DNA from: Desulfurococcales archaeon
GTDB lineage: Archaea; Thermoproteota; Thermoprotei_A; CAZTBM01; SZUA-1508
Direction: 5' to 3'
NCBI GenBank assembly: GCA_015661855.1
Contig: DQVH01000026.1
Location: forward strand, 1-7,260
DNA length: 7,260 bases
The notes beneath the pieces were generated by a model. That model saw nothing but the letters and a program-made list of their open reading frames with translations. It was not told where the DNA came from and made no database searches. The position numbers and the translations under genes were made by a program. This document shows positions 1 to 4,586 of the stretch, one piece after another. Position 1 is the first letter of the stretch; each line of letters opens with the position of its first letter.

Positions 1-211
1 CATCAAGTATTTTGTCGCGAGATTTCCATATTCTCTCTGCTTGCTCTAAACTTGGTAGAATTGACCCTTTAACGTATCTACAGAGAACTGTTTCAGGTAC
101 CCCTGTAACCTTTGATAACTCTTTATAAGAGTACATTCTCTTAAGCAGTCTTAGCCTCTCAACAACCATTAATCTAAACTTTAAGTTTTCAAATTTATCA
201 GTGATACTCAT
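1..211 (-). CDS. GfcR/PyrE-like HTH-phosphoribosyltransferase regulator, N-terminal part
   Basis: This is the first 70 codons of a minus-strand gene that runs off the left edge. It starts at ATG (211-209) with a GAGGG ribosome site 7 nt upstream. The visible peptide begins MSITDKFENLKFRLMVVERL. Residues 28-63 form a helix-turn-helix (YSYKELSKVTGVPETVLCRY, then VKGSILPSLEQAERIW). This layout is known from archaeal proteins with an N-terminal HTH fused to an orotate-phosphoribosyltransferase-like domain (GfcR/PyrE-like regulators), which sense phosphorylated metabolites and control sugar or nucleotide genes. The phosphoribosyltransferase domain lies outside the window, so the assignment rests on the HTH part only. 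Other archaeal HTH regulators with a similar XRE-type fold are the alternative. The gene is divergent from the Trm9-like/Elp3 operon, and a link between them is not implied. Confidence 0.6.
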   Translation of the reverse strand, partial: MSITDKFENLKFRLMVVERLRLLKRMYSYKELSKVTGVPETVLCRYVKGSILPSLEQAERIWKSRDKILD

Positions 212-289
212 TAATTAACCCTCTTTCTATCTTTCTATAATATTTTTTAAATAGAGGATTAAAATCTTTTATGTGCGTGGGAGTAATAT
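212..289. promoter_or_regulatory. Divergent promoter region, GfcR-like gene / Trm9-Elp3 operon
   Basis: This 78-bp A/T-rich spacer separates divergent genes. A TTTTTTAAAT element at about 243-252 reads as a plausible archaeal TATA box on either strand. On the plus strand it predicts initiation at about 272-277, giving a leader of roughly 15 nt ahead of the GTG at 290, with GGGAG (279-283) as ribosome site. On the minus strand the same element would place initiation very close to the GAGGG site (223-219). The neighbouring ATTAAAAT (259-266) is therefore an alternative TATA box for the regulator gene. Transcription starts are inferred from spacing only. Confidence 0.5.
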
Positions 290-1030
290 GTGTTAAGGGA
301 GAAGAACGTAGTATTAGCTATCAGAAGATATTTAATGAGAGTTTATGATAGTATAGCTTTAAGCTATCATGGTAAACGTGTAAAACCTTGGAAGCCTATA
401 GTCTATAGAGCTTTATTACATTTAAAACCTAGTTTACGCACTATTATTGCTGATATTGGTTGTGGTAGTGGTCATAACACTATAGAGGTGGCTATTAGAG
501 GCTTCTACGTTATTGGATTAGATATTTCACTATCTATGATACTTTTAGCTAGGAAGAGGTTTAAGAGGAGAAGTGTAATAGTCTATTCAGATTTTATTCA
601 AGCTGATATGCTCTACTTACCATTCCGTAATAACTCAATACATAGTTTAATCTATATAGCATCACTACACCATATACCATCAGAGCTATGTACATGTATT
701 TTGAGGGAGAGTTATAGATGTCTTAGAGTACCTGGACTACTAGTTATAACTGTTTGGTCTCTACTACAATTACGCCATCTACCCTTAATACTATGGAGTA
801 TTATTGGGAGGTTTACAAACCGATATATCTATAGGGGTTTAGGTGATGTATATGTTCCGTGGAGGTATAAGGGTAAAACCTACTATCGCTACTACCACTT
901 ATACCTACCTAGTGAACTAAAACATCTTATCAGTAAGTTTAACTTTAAAATAGTAGAGTATGGGAGATTTGATATTAGGAGGAGTATACTACCACAAAAC
1001 TACTTTACACTAGCTATTAAGGTTAAGTAG
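290..1030 (+). CDS. Trm9/ALKBH8-like tRNA wobble-uridine carboxyl methyltransferase
   Basis: This is a class I SAM-dependent methyltransferase of 246 aa. Motif I is DIGCGSGHN (55-63), the ribose-binding acidic residue is D78 in GLDIS, the QADMLYLPF segment is at 104-112 and SLHHIP at 125-130. The C-terminal half carries Trm9/ALKBH8 family signatures: VWSLLQ (155-160), then VYVPW (187-191) and YYRYYHLYLPSEL (198-210). In eukaryotes this family, with Trm112, methylates cm5U34 in tRNA to mcm5U34. The next gene, 2 nt downstream, is Elp3, which makes cm5U34, so the context strongly supports a tRNA-modifying role. The GTG at 290 is chosen because it is the first start after an in-frame stop (284-286) and has GGGAG 6 nt upstream. 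The internal Met16, just before the conserved YDSIALSYHGKR block, is a shorter alternative. The exact substrate (acid or another Elp3 product) is inferred. Confidence 0.8.
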   Translation: MLREKNVVLAIRRYLMRVYDSIALSYHGKRVKPWKPIVYRALLHLKPSLRTIIADIGCGSGHNTIEVAIRGFYVIGLDISLSMILLARKRFKRRSVIVYSDFIQADMLYLPFRNNSIHSLIYIASLHHIPSELCTCILRESYRCLRVPGLLVITVWSLLQLRHLPLILWSIIGRFTNRYIYRGLGDVYVPWRYKGKTYYRYYHLYLPSELKHLISKFNFKIVEYGRFDIRRSILPQNYFTLAIKVK

Positions 1031-1032
1031 CT

Positions 1033-2505
1033 ATGGGTAAACCTATAGAGGTTAAAACTGAAAGCCAGAAGCTACTAGCTAGGAGGAAGAGGCCTGTTAG
1101 AACACTTTCAGGAGTCACAATAGTAGCTGTAATGACTCATCCATATCCATGTCCTCACGGTAAATGTATTTATTGTCCTGGAGGTCCAGAGTATAGTACG
1201 CCACAAAGCTATATTGGTGAAGAGCCAGCATTAATGAGGGCTATACATAACCGCTACGACCCATACAACCAGGTTAGACATAGACTTATGCAGTATGAAG
1301 CTTTAGGCCATAAGCCTAGTAAGGTTGAGTTAATAGTTATGGGTGGTACATTTCCTGCAATGCCACTAGACTATCAGGAATGGTTTATTACTATGGCTCT
1401 TGAAGCTATGAATAGGTATCCTAAGGGTAAACCTAGTAGGTGGATTAGTCTTGAGGAAGCTCAGGCACGAAATGAACATGCAAGTATACGCTGTATAGGT
1501 TTAACTATTGAGACTAGACCTGACTGGGCTAGGGAAGTACATGTCGATAGAATGCTACATCTTGGTGCTACAAGAGTTGAACTTGGAGTACAAACCATAT
1601 ACGATGACATACTAAAACTTGTTAATCGAGGACATACGGTAGAGGATACCATTAAAGCTACCCAGATACTAAAGGATGCAGGATTCAAAATAGTATACCA
1701 TATTATGCCTGGTCTACCAGGTAGTGACTTTAATAGAGATCTAAAGGTGGTTAAAACGATATTTGAAGATCCAAGGTTTAGACCTGATATGCTGAAAATA
1801 TACCCAACACTAGTCATTAAGGGTACTAAACTATATGAAATGTGGATTCGTGGAGAATATAAACCACTAACAGATGATGAAGCTATTGAGTTAATCTCTG
1901 AAATGTACAGGTATATTCCAAAGTGGGTTAGAATTATGAGAATACAGAGGGATATACCATCAACAATAATAGAGGCTGGTCCGAGAAAGGGTAATCTAAG
2001 AGAGCTTGTTGAGGAAGCTGTAAACCGTAAAGGCATACCATGTAGAGAGATAAGGTATAGAGAGGTTGGATTAAAAGTTTGGAAGTATGGTGTAGAGCCA
2101 GACCTAAACAGCGTTAAGGTACTTAGAGAAGTATATGAAGCTAGTGGGGGTATAGAAGTATTCCTCTCAGTAGAGGATGTTAAAAACGATATACTTATTG
2201 GGTTTTTAAGGCTGAGAATACCATCGGAGAATGCACATAGACCTGAAGTTGATGAGAATACGGGGATCATTAGGGAACTACATATTTATGGACCTCAAGT
2301 ACCAGTAGGTGAGGAAGCACTATTTGAGTGGCAACATAGAGGGTGGGGCTCTATACTACTAAGTGAAGCTGAAAAGATAGCACGTGAAGAATATGATTTA
2401 AGAAAACTATTAGTTATATCGGGTATTGGTGTGAGAGATTACTATAGAATGCATGGATACTTTAGGCCATCAACATCACCATATATGATGAAATACCTAA
2501 CATAG
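1033..2505 (+). CDS. elp3: Elp3, radical-SAM/acetyltransferase tRNA U34 carboxymethyl synthase
   Basis: This archaeal Elp3 is full length at 490 aa. The signature VRTLSGVTIVAVMTHPYPCPHG leads into the radical-SAM cysteines C40, C45 and C48 (CX4CX2C, CPHGKCIYCPGG). ELIVMGGTFPAMP (99-111) and IETRPDW (159-165) continue the radical-SAM barrel. The C-terminal acetyltransferase domain shows the acetyl-CoA loop QHRGWGS (434-440), followed by ISGIGVRDYYRMHGY (462-476) and PYMMKYL. The known reaction uses acetyl-CoA and SAM to install a carboxymethyl group on C5 of tRNA uridine 34. The ATG follows the methyltransferase stop by 2 nt, so translation is probably coupled. The linker between the two domains reads CREIRYREVG (337-346), with one cysteine. 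As I recall it, many archaeal and bacterial homologues have three here, and the eukaryotic form is closer. No eukaryotic-style Elongator partners are visible in the window. Confidence 0.95.
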   Translation: MGKPIEVKTESQKLLARRKRPVRTLSGVTIVAVMTHPYPCPHGKCIYCPGGPEYSTPQSYIGEEPALMRAIHNRYDPYNQVRHRLMQYEALGHKPSKVELIVMGGTFPAMPLDYQEWFITMALEAMNRYPKGKPSRWISLEEAQARNEHASIRCIGLTIETRPDWAREVHVDRMLHLGATRVELGVQTIYDDILKLVNRGHTVEDTIKATQILKDAGFKIVYHIMPGLPGSDFNRDLKVVKTIFEDPRFRPDMLKIYPTLVIKGTKLYEMWIRGEYKPLTDDEAIELISEMYRYIPKWVRIMRIQRDIPSTIIEAGPRKGNLRELVEEAVNRKGIPCREIRYREVGLKVWKYGVEPDLNSVKVLREVYEASGGIEVFLSVEDVKNDILIGFLRLRIPSENAHRPEVDENTGIIRELHIYGPQVPVGEEALFEWQHRGWGSILLSEAEKIAREEYDLRKLLVISGIGVRDYYRMHGYFRPSTSPYMMKYLT

Positions 2506-2603
2506 TGAGATACTATTTTATGGAGTAGAGGCGTTTAAGTACTTCACTACGTCCTTACTTCAGAAAACTTAAAGAAAGCTGTTTAGGTGATGAAAGTATC
2601 GCC

Positions 2604-2613
2604 CTAGGCCTAG
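2604..2613. repeat. 10-bp perfect palindrome CTAGGCCTAG
   Basis: CTAGGCCTAG is a perfect palindrome within the gene-free interval. It is followed about 20 nt later by the related AGGCCT at 2635-2640. It could be a protein-binding site or chance; nothing else indicates function. Confidence 0.5.
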
Positions 2614-2669
2614 CAAACAACACATTCTAAATGGAGGCCTTGTACTGTTGAGTGTAGCAATTCCACAAC

Positions 2670-2697
2670 CCCATAGGGATATTTAGGTTCCTATGGG
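2670..2697 (+). repeat. Strong intergenic hairpin CCCATAGG/CCTATGGG
   Basis: CCCATAGG (2670-2677) is the exact reverse complement of CCTATGGG (2690-2697). Adding G-U, A-U and U-G pairs (2678-2680 with 2687-2689) gives an 11-bp stem closing the hexaloop ATTTAG (2681-2686). A competing pairing GGGT/ACCC (2695-2698 with 2706-2709) overlaps its right arm. No T-run follows, so it is not a convincing terminator. The arrangement ACCCC, stem, GGGTGAAGTGAA loosely resembles the right-end hairpins of IS200/IS605-type elements, but no transposase is recognisable. Confidence 0.65.
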
Positions 2698-2804
2698 TGA
2701 AGTGAACCCCCACTATAGAATGGTATGGAACAAACAGAACACTATGAAACTATTATGATTGTATAGTCAGTAATGCGGGAAATGCATCATAGCCTTCACT
2801 AGGC

Positions 2805-3038
2805 TCAAGCCCGAGTACCTTCATCACGACCATATAATTTATCTACTAAACCAGCCTTTTTAGCTTTATAGTACCTAATAAGCATACTTGCTTGACTAGC
2901 ATTCTCGGCTCTAGCTATAACTTTAACATGTAATGTGTCAAATCTTCTACCACAGTATGGACAACTCTTACTCTTCTGACCAACCTTAATAGCTTGATAG
3001 CCTCCACAATACGGACATACAATAATTAAGTATTTCAC
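2805..3038 (-). CDS. Small zinc-ribbon protein (DUF1922-like)
   Basis: This 77-aa protein has two CPYCG knuckles, C8/C11 and C26/C29, separated by a 14-residue beta-type segment. That makes a four-cysteine zinc ribbon at the N terminus. A helical tail follows (ENASQASMLIRYYKAKKAGLV, about 45-65) and ends in a charged stretch. Length and layout match the small archaeal DUF1922-type zinc ribbons, whose molecular role is not established; nucleic-acid or protein binding is the usual inference. The start is GTG (3038-3036), preceded by the purine-rich GGTGGTGGAGA. The nearby upstream ATG is followed at once by TAG and is not used. The gene lies downstream of the rhomboid gene on the same strand but is separated from it by 150 nt holding an oppositely oriented sRNA, so it probably has its own promoter. 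Confidence 0.75.
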   Translation of the reverse strand: MKYLIIVCPYCGGYQAIKVGQKSKSCPYCGRRFDTLHVKVIARAENASQASMLIRYYKAKKAGLVDKLYGRDEGTRA

Positions 3039-3080
3039 TCTCCACCACCAACTACATTAAACCTTCTAATTAGAGTTAAA

Positions 3081-3092
3081 ACTAAATATACC
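3081..3092. promoter_or_regulatory. TATA-like element serving the sRNA (+) and zinc-ribbon gene (-)
   Basis: ACTAAATATACC contains an A/T-rich TATA-like core at 3083-3090. On the plus strand its centre lies about 25 bp before 3111, which is 4 nt ahead of the C box of the sRNA and is the expected position for a C/D sRNA 5' end. Read on the minus strand (GGTATATTTAG) it predicts initiation near 3061, upstream of the GTG at 3038. The assignment rests on spacing alone. Confidence 0.45.
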
Positions 3093-3110
3093 ATTTTACA
3101 TTTACTCATT

Positions 3111-3180
3111 CTAGATGATGTGGGATTTAAGCACTGAGGTAGAGTTTCACCTGGTGATGTTAAACCCACGCGCTGAATAC
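3111..3180 (+). ncRNA. Box C/D sRNA, predicted guide for 2'-O-methylation of tRNA-Leu(UAA) U34
   Basis: All four boxes are present in order: C box ATGATGT (3115-3121), D' box CTGA (3134-3137), C' box GTGATGT (3154-3160) and D box CTGA (3173-3176). The C-to-D' and C'-to-D guide spacers are each exactly 12 nt, the usual archaeal geometry. Both C-type boxes match RUGAUGA at six of seven positions. The D'-C' linker can form a small AGGT/ACCT helix (3137-3140 with 3149-3152), compatible with a capped k-turn. The D' guide GGGATTTAAGCA is complementary to 5'-UGCUUAAAUCCC. The fifth base from the D' box (A3129) pairs with the second U of UGCUU, which is U34 if CUUAAAU is the anticodon loop of tRNA-Leu(UAA). 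The D guide TAAACCCACGCG is complementary to CGCGUGGGUUUA; its target is unresolved. A TATA-like element lies about 25 bp upstream. The ends are approximate. Confidence 0.72.
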
Positions 3181-3188
3181 CAGGTAGA

Positions 3189-3887
3189 CTAGTAGTAATA
3201 GTCTTCTATATTCCCATATGTTTCTCTCAGCTTACTAGCATAAATTAATCCTAGAGTAGCACCAGTAACTAAACCTCCAAAGTGAGCTATAATATTCGGT
3301 ACTCCACCAGCTAGTGGTAGACTACTTATTAAGAATACTAAGAGAAGCCATTTCAAACTCCTAGTATACTTAAACAGCTTATACTCTATAAATGAGATTG
3401 TAGCTGCAATACCAAAAATGCCACCAGAAGCACCCAATGATATAGTAGTGGGGTTAGTGAGTACTGTTAAAACATTACCTACAGTACCACTTAGTAGAAA
3501 CACTACTAATAGTCTTAATTTACCCACTAGCTTCTCTAGAGGTTCACCTAACACCTTTAATGCAAACATGTTAAACCCTAAGTGTAGTATATTTGCATGT
3601 ATAAACATTGATGTTAAAAGCTCCCACCAGTAGCCATAAAGGAGTATATCTAAGCCTACCAATAGTATAGGTATATCGAAAACAAAGTGAATAATATATA
3701 ATATACTGTAGCCGGAGCCGGGTTTTATAAGGAAGAATAGTGAGAAAAATGCATCAGTATATAATCCGTAGAGTATAAAGAATACTACCCCCGTAACAGC
3801 CAGAACGATATATACGACTATGTTTATGAGTATAAGTTTACCAACAACAGTATTAACGTTTATACTTAGTATTTTAGTGAAATCCAT
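3189..3887 (-). CDS. Rhomboid-family intramembrane serine protease
   Basis: This is a 232-aa polytopic membrane protein with the full rhomboid signature. WWELLTSMFIHANILHLGFNM (87-107) supplies H97, H102 and the oxyanion-site N106. GASG (152-155) contains the catalytic Ser154, and AHFGGLVTG (201-209) contains the catalytic His202. Hydrophobic stretches at about 16-42, 60-83, 88-110, 122-145, 150-168, 178-192 and 198-215 suggest six or seven membrane segments. Rhomboids cleave substrate transmembrane helices within or near the membrane. The ATG (3887-3885) lies inside the end of the upstream gene (22-nt overlap), so the two are almost certainly co-transcribed and translationally linked. All catalytic residues are present, so an active protease is expected. 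The substrate is unknown, and the C-terminal tail (about 218-232) is short, acidic and tyrosine-rich. Confidence 0.93.
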   Translation of the reverse strand: MDFTKILSINVNTVVGKLILINIVVYIVLAVTGVVFFILYGLYTDAFFSLFFLIKPGSGYSILYIIHFVFDIPILLVGLDILLYGYWWELLTSMFIHANILHLGFNMFALKVLGEPLEKLVGKLRLLVVFLLSGTVGNVLTVLTNPTTISLGASGGIFGIAATISFIEYKLFKYTRSLKWLLLVFLISSLPLAGGVPNIIAHFGGLVTGATLGLIYASKLRETYGNIEDYYY

Positions 3888-4495
3888 AGCTCATTACCAT
3901 TATAGTCTACTTTAACTAAACCTTTATCAGAAAGGTAGTATAGTGTATCAATTAACTCCTCCCTACCAACACCATACTTTCTTTCAAGTCTGGAGATTAT
4001 ACTTGTAGAGATTACTGGCATCCACTGTGGCTCTCTAAACCCTATCTCAGTAAGTTTCCTCCTATACTCTTCAAAGTATAGTTTAAGATCAGCCATGAAA
4101 CTGTTTATGTCTACAACTGGATTCTCAACTACTTCACAATCTTTAAGAATACTGCTTAGCTTCATGTAATCTCTATACTTCAATTTAATATTGTTACCCT
4201 CAATAATAATTTTGAAGCCTATTAGTGGAAACTTTTGAGGTACAATAACCTTTTTAGCAACTAGCTTTGGTGGTATAGTATCAACTACTACTTCTCCATC
4301 CTCACTAATCCATTTTAAACCTTTATACTCTACAATTAATTTCCCATTAACTTTCTTAGTAATCTTATATAGTTCGACTCTATACTGCTTCTCAGTTACC
4401 TTCCTAAGACGCTCATTGTACTCACTTAGTACTCTATTATACTCTTCCTCCAAAGATTTTAATACTCTAAGTCCATCAATAACTTTGATAAACAA
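3866..4495 (-). CDS. Unrecognised protein with N-terminal coiled coil and C-terminal winged-helix-like domain
   Basis: I do not recognise a family for this 209-aa protein. Residues 8-45 are highly charged and helical (KSLEEEYNRVLSEYNERLRK), likely a coiled coil. Residues 50-110 are beta-rich. A helical segment at 130-155 is followed by ISRLERKYGVGREELIDTLY with YLSDKGLVKVDYNGNELWI (167-205), which has the spacing of a winged helix-turn-helix with its hairpin wing. No signal peptide or membrane segment is seen, so it is probably cytoplasmic. The start is TTG (4495-4493), chosen because GGTGAT, a close match to the crenarchaeal ribosome site, lies 8 nt upstream. The gene heads a pair with the rhomboid protease (22-nt overlap), suggesting a shared process. 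A DNA-binding regulator or an adaptor are both possible. No function is assigned. Confidence 0.7.
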   Translation of the reverse strand: MFIKVIDGLRVLKSLEEEYNRVLSEYNERLRKVTEKQYRVELYKITKKVNGKLIVEYKGLKWISEDGEVVVDTIPPKLVAKKVIVPQKFPLIGFKIIIEGNNIKLKYRDYMKLSSILKDCEVVENPVVDINSFMADLKLYFEEYRRKLTEIGFREPQWMPVISTSIISRLERKYGVGREELIDTLYYLSDKGLVKVDYNGNELWISLKY

Positions 4496-4536
4496 TGCTA
4501 TAAATCACCAGTAATTTCACTAAGAGTTTTATAGCA
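4496..4536. repeat. 8-bp inverted repeat TGCTATAA/TTATAGCA
   Basis: TGCTATAA (4496-4503) and TTATAGCA (4529-4536) are exact reverse complements. The left arm ends directly at the TTG start of the minus gene, and the right arm contains the plus-strand TATA candidate. It could be an operator or a hairpin in the minus-gene leader. Confidence 0.55.
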
Positions 4537-4562
4537 TAACTGTAAAATTTAAGATTACTGGT
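4507..4562. repeat. 9-bp inverted repeat ACCAGTAAT/ATTACTGGT flanking both promoters
   Basis: ACCAGTAAT (4507-4515) and ATTACTGGT (4554-4562) are exact reverse complements with centres 47 bp apart. Each gene therefore has ATTACTGGT followed by T or G and ATT just before its ribosome site, at a similar distance from its start. The symmetry suggests a pair of operator half-sites or a shared initiator-region element, used to co-regulate the two divergent gene pairs. Confidence 0.55.
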
Positions 4563-4586
4563 TATTGTATTGGGGAGTAAGTGTAA

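Larger units (their letters stand above)
2506..2804. other. Gene-free interval of about 300 bases with structured elements
   Basis: No convincing gene was found on either strand between the Elp3 stop and the stop of the minus-strand zinc-ribbon gene, so the flanking genes converge here. By my count the G+C is about 40 percent, not the A/T-rich composition of the promoter gaps in this window. Stops occur in all plus-strand frames. The longest plus-strand open stretch is about 33 codons (just after the TAG at 2525 to the TAA near 2629), reading RRLSTSLRPYFRKLKE and onward, with no start codon. The interval holds a 10-bp palindrome at 2604-2613, a strong hairpin at 2670-2697 and a small hairpin at 2791-2805. 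It may be a decayed gene or insertion-element end, or an uncharacterised RNA. The short T-rich tract ACTATTTTATGG (2509-2520) is a weak candidate terminator for the Elp3 operon. Confidence 0.5.
4496..4586. promoter_or_regulatory. Compact divergent promoter with nested inverted repeats
   Basis: This 91-bp gap lies between divergent genes. For the plus gene, TTTTATAG (4527-4534) would direct initiation near 4556, ahead of the GGGGAG ribosome site (4572-4577). For the minus gene, CTTAAATTTTAC (reverse of 4542-4553) would direct initiation near 4522, ahead of GGTGAT (4509-4504). The two TATA elements sit only about 16 bp apart, so the promoters overlap face to face and TBP binding to one may exclude the other. 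Transcription starts are inferred. Confidence 0.5.

Noticed and set aside
271..290. ATG at 271 and ATG at 288 as starts for the methyltransferase
   Set aside because: The ATG at 288 is followed by TGT TAA, and the ATG at 271 is out of frame. The GTG at 290 is the only in-frame start after the stop at 284 that keeps the full N terminus.
1870..1905. ATGATGA followed by CTGA inside elp3
   Set aside because: The spacing is too long, there is no second box pair, and the bases encode conserved Elp3 residues.
1461..2270. 269-codon open frame on the minus strand inside elp3
   Set aside because: It lies entirely antisense to a well-supported Elp3 gene, and its protein is low-complexity, Ser/Thr/Leu-rich with no motif. 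It is a shadow of the codon use in the true frame.
2587..2640. C box GTGATGA (2587-2593) as the start of another C/D sRNA
   Set aside because: No CTGA or second C-type box follows at a usable distance.
2690..2712. Minus-strand GGGTTCACTTCACCC as a tRNA T-arm
   Set aside because: The loop lacks the invariant A58, and no matching acceptor, D-arm or anticodon arm could be folded around it.
2760..2792. Minus-strand ATGATGC and CTGA, 14 nt apart, as a C/D sRNA
   Set aside because: The C box match is imperfect and no C'/D pair follows within the next 60 nt.
2506..2804. SRP RNA or RNase P RNA in the gene-free interval
   Set aside because: The helix 8 pattern of SRP RNA and the conserved RNase P blocks are absent, and the G+C is too low for a large structured RNA in a thermophile.
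2805..3038. The zinc-ribbon protein as Trm112, partner of the Trm9-like enzyme
   Set aside because: The two CPYCG knuckles at 8-11 and 26-29 with a helical tail fit DUF1922-type ribbons better than the Trm112 layout, and the gene is on the opposite strand from the methyltransferase.
3418..3633. 71-codon open frame on the plus strand inside the rhomboid gene
   Set aside because: It is antisense to the catalytic core of a clear rhomboid and has no recognisable features.
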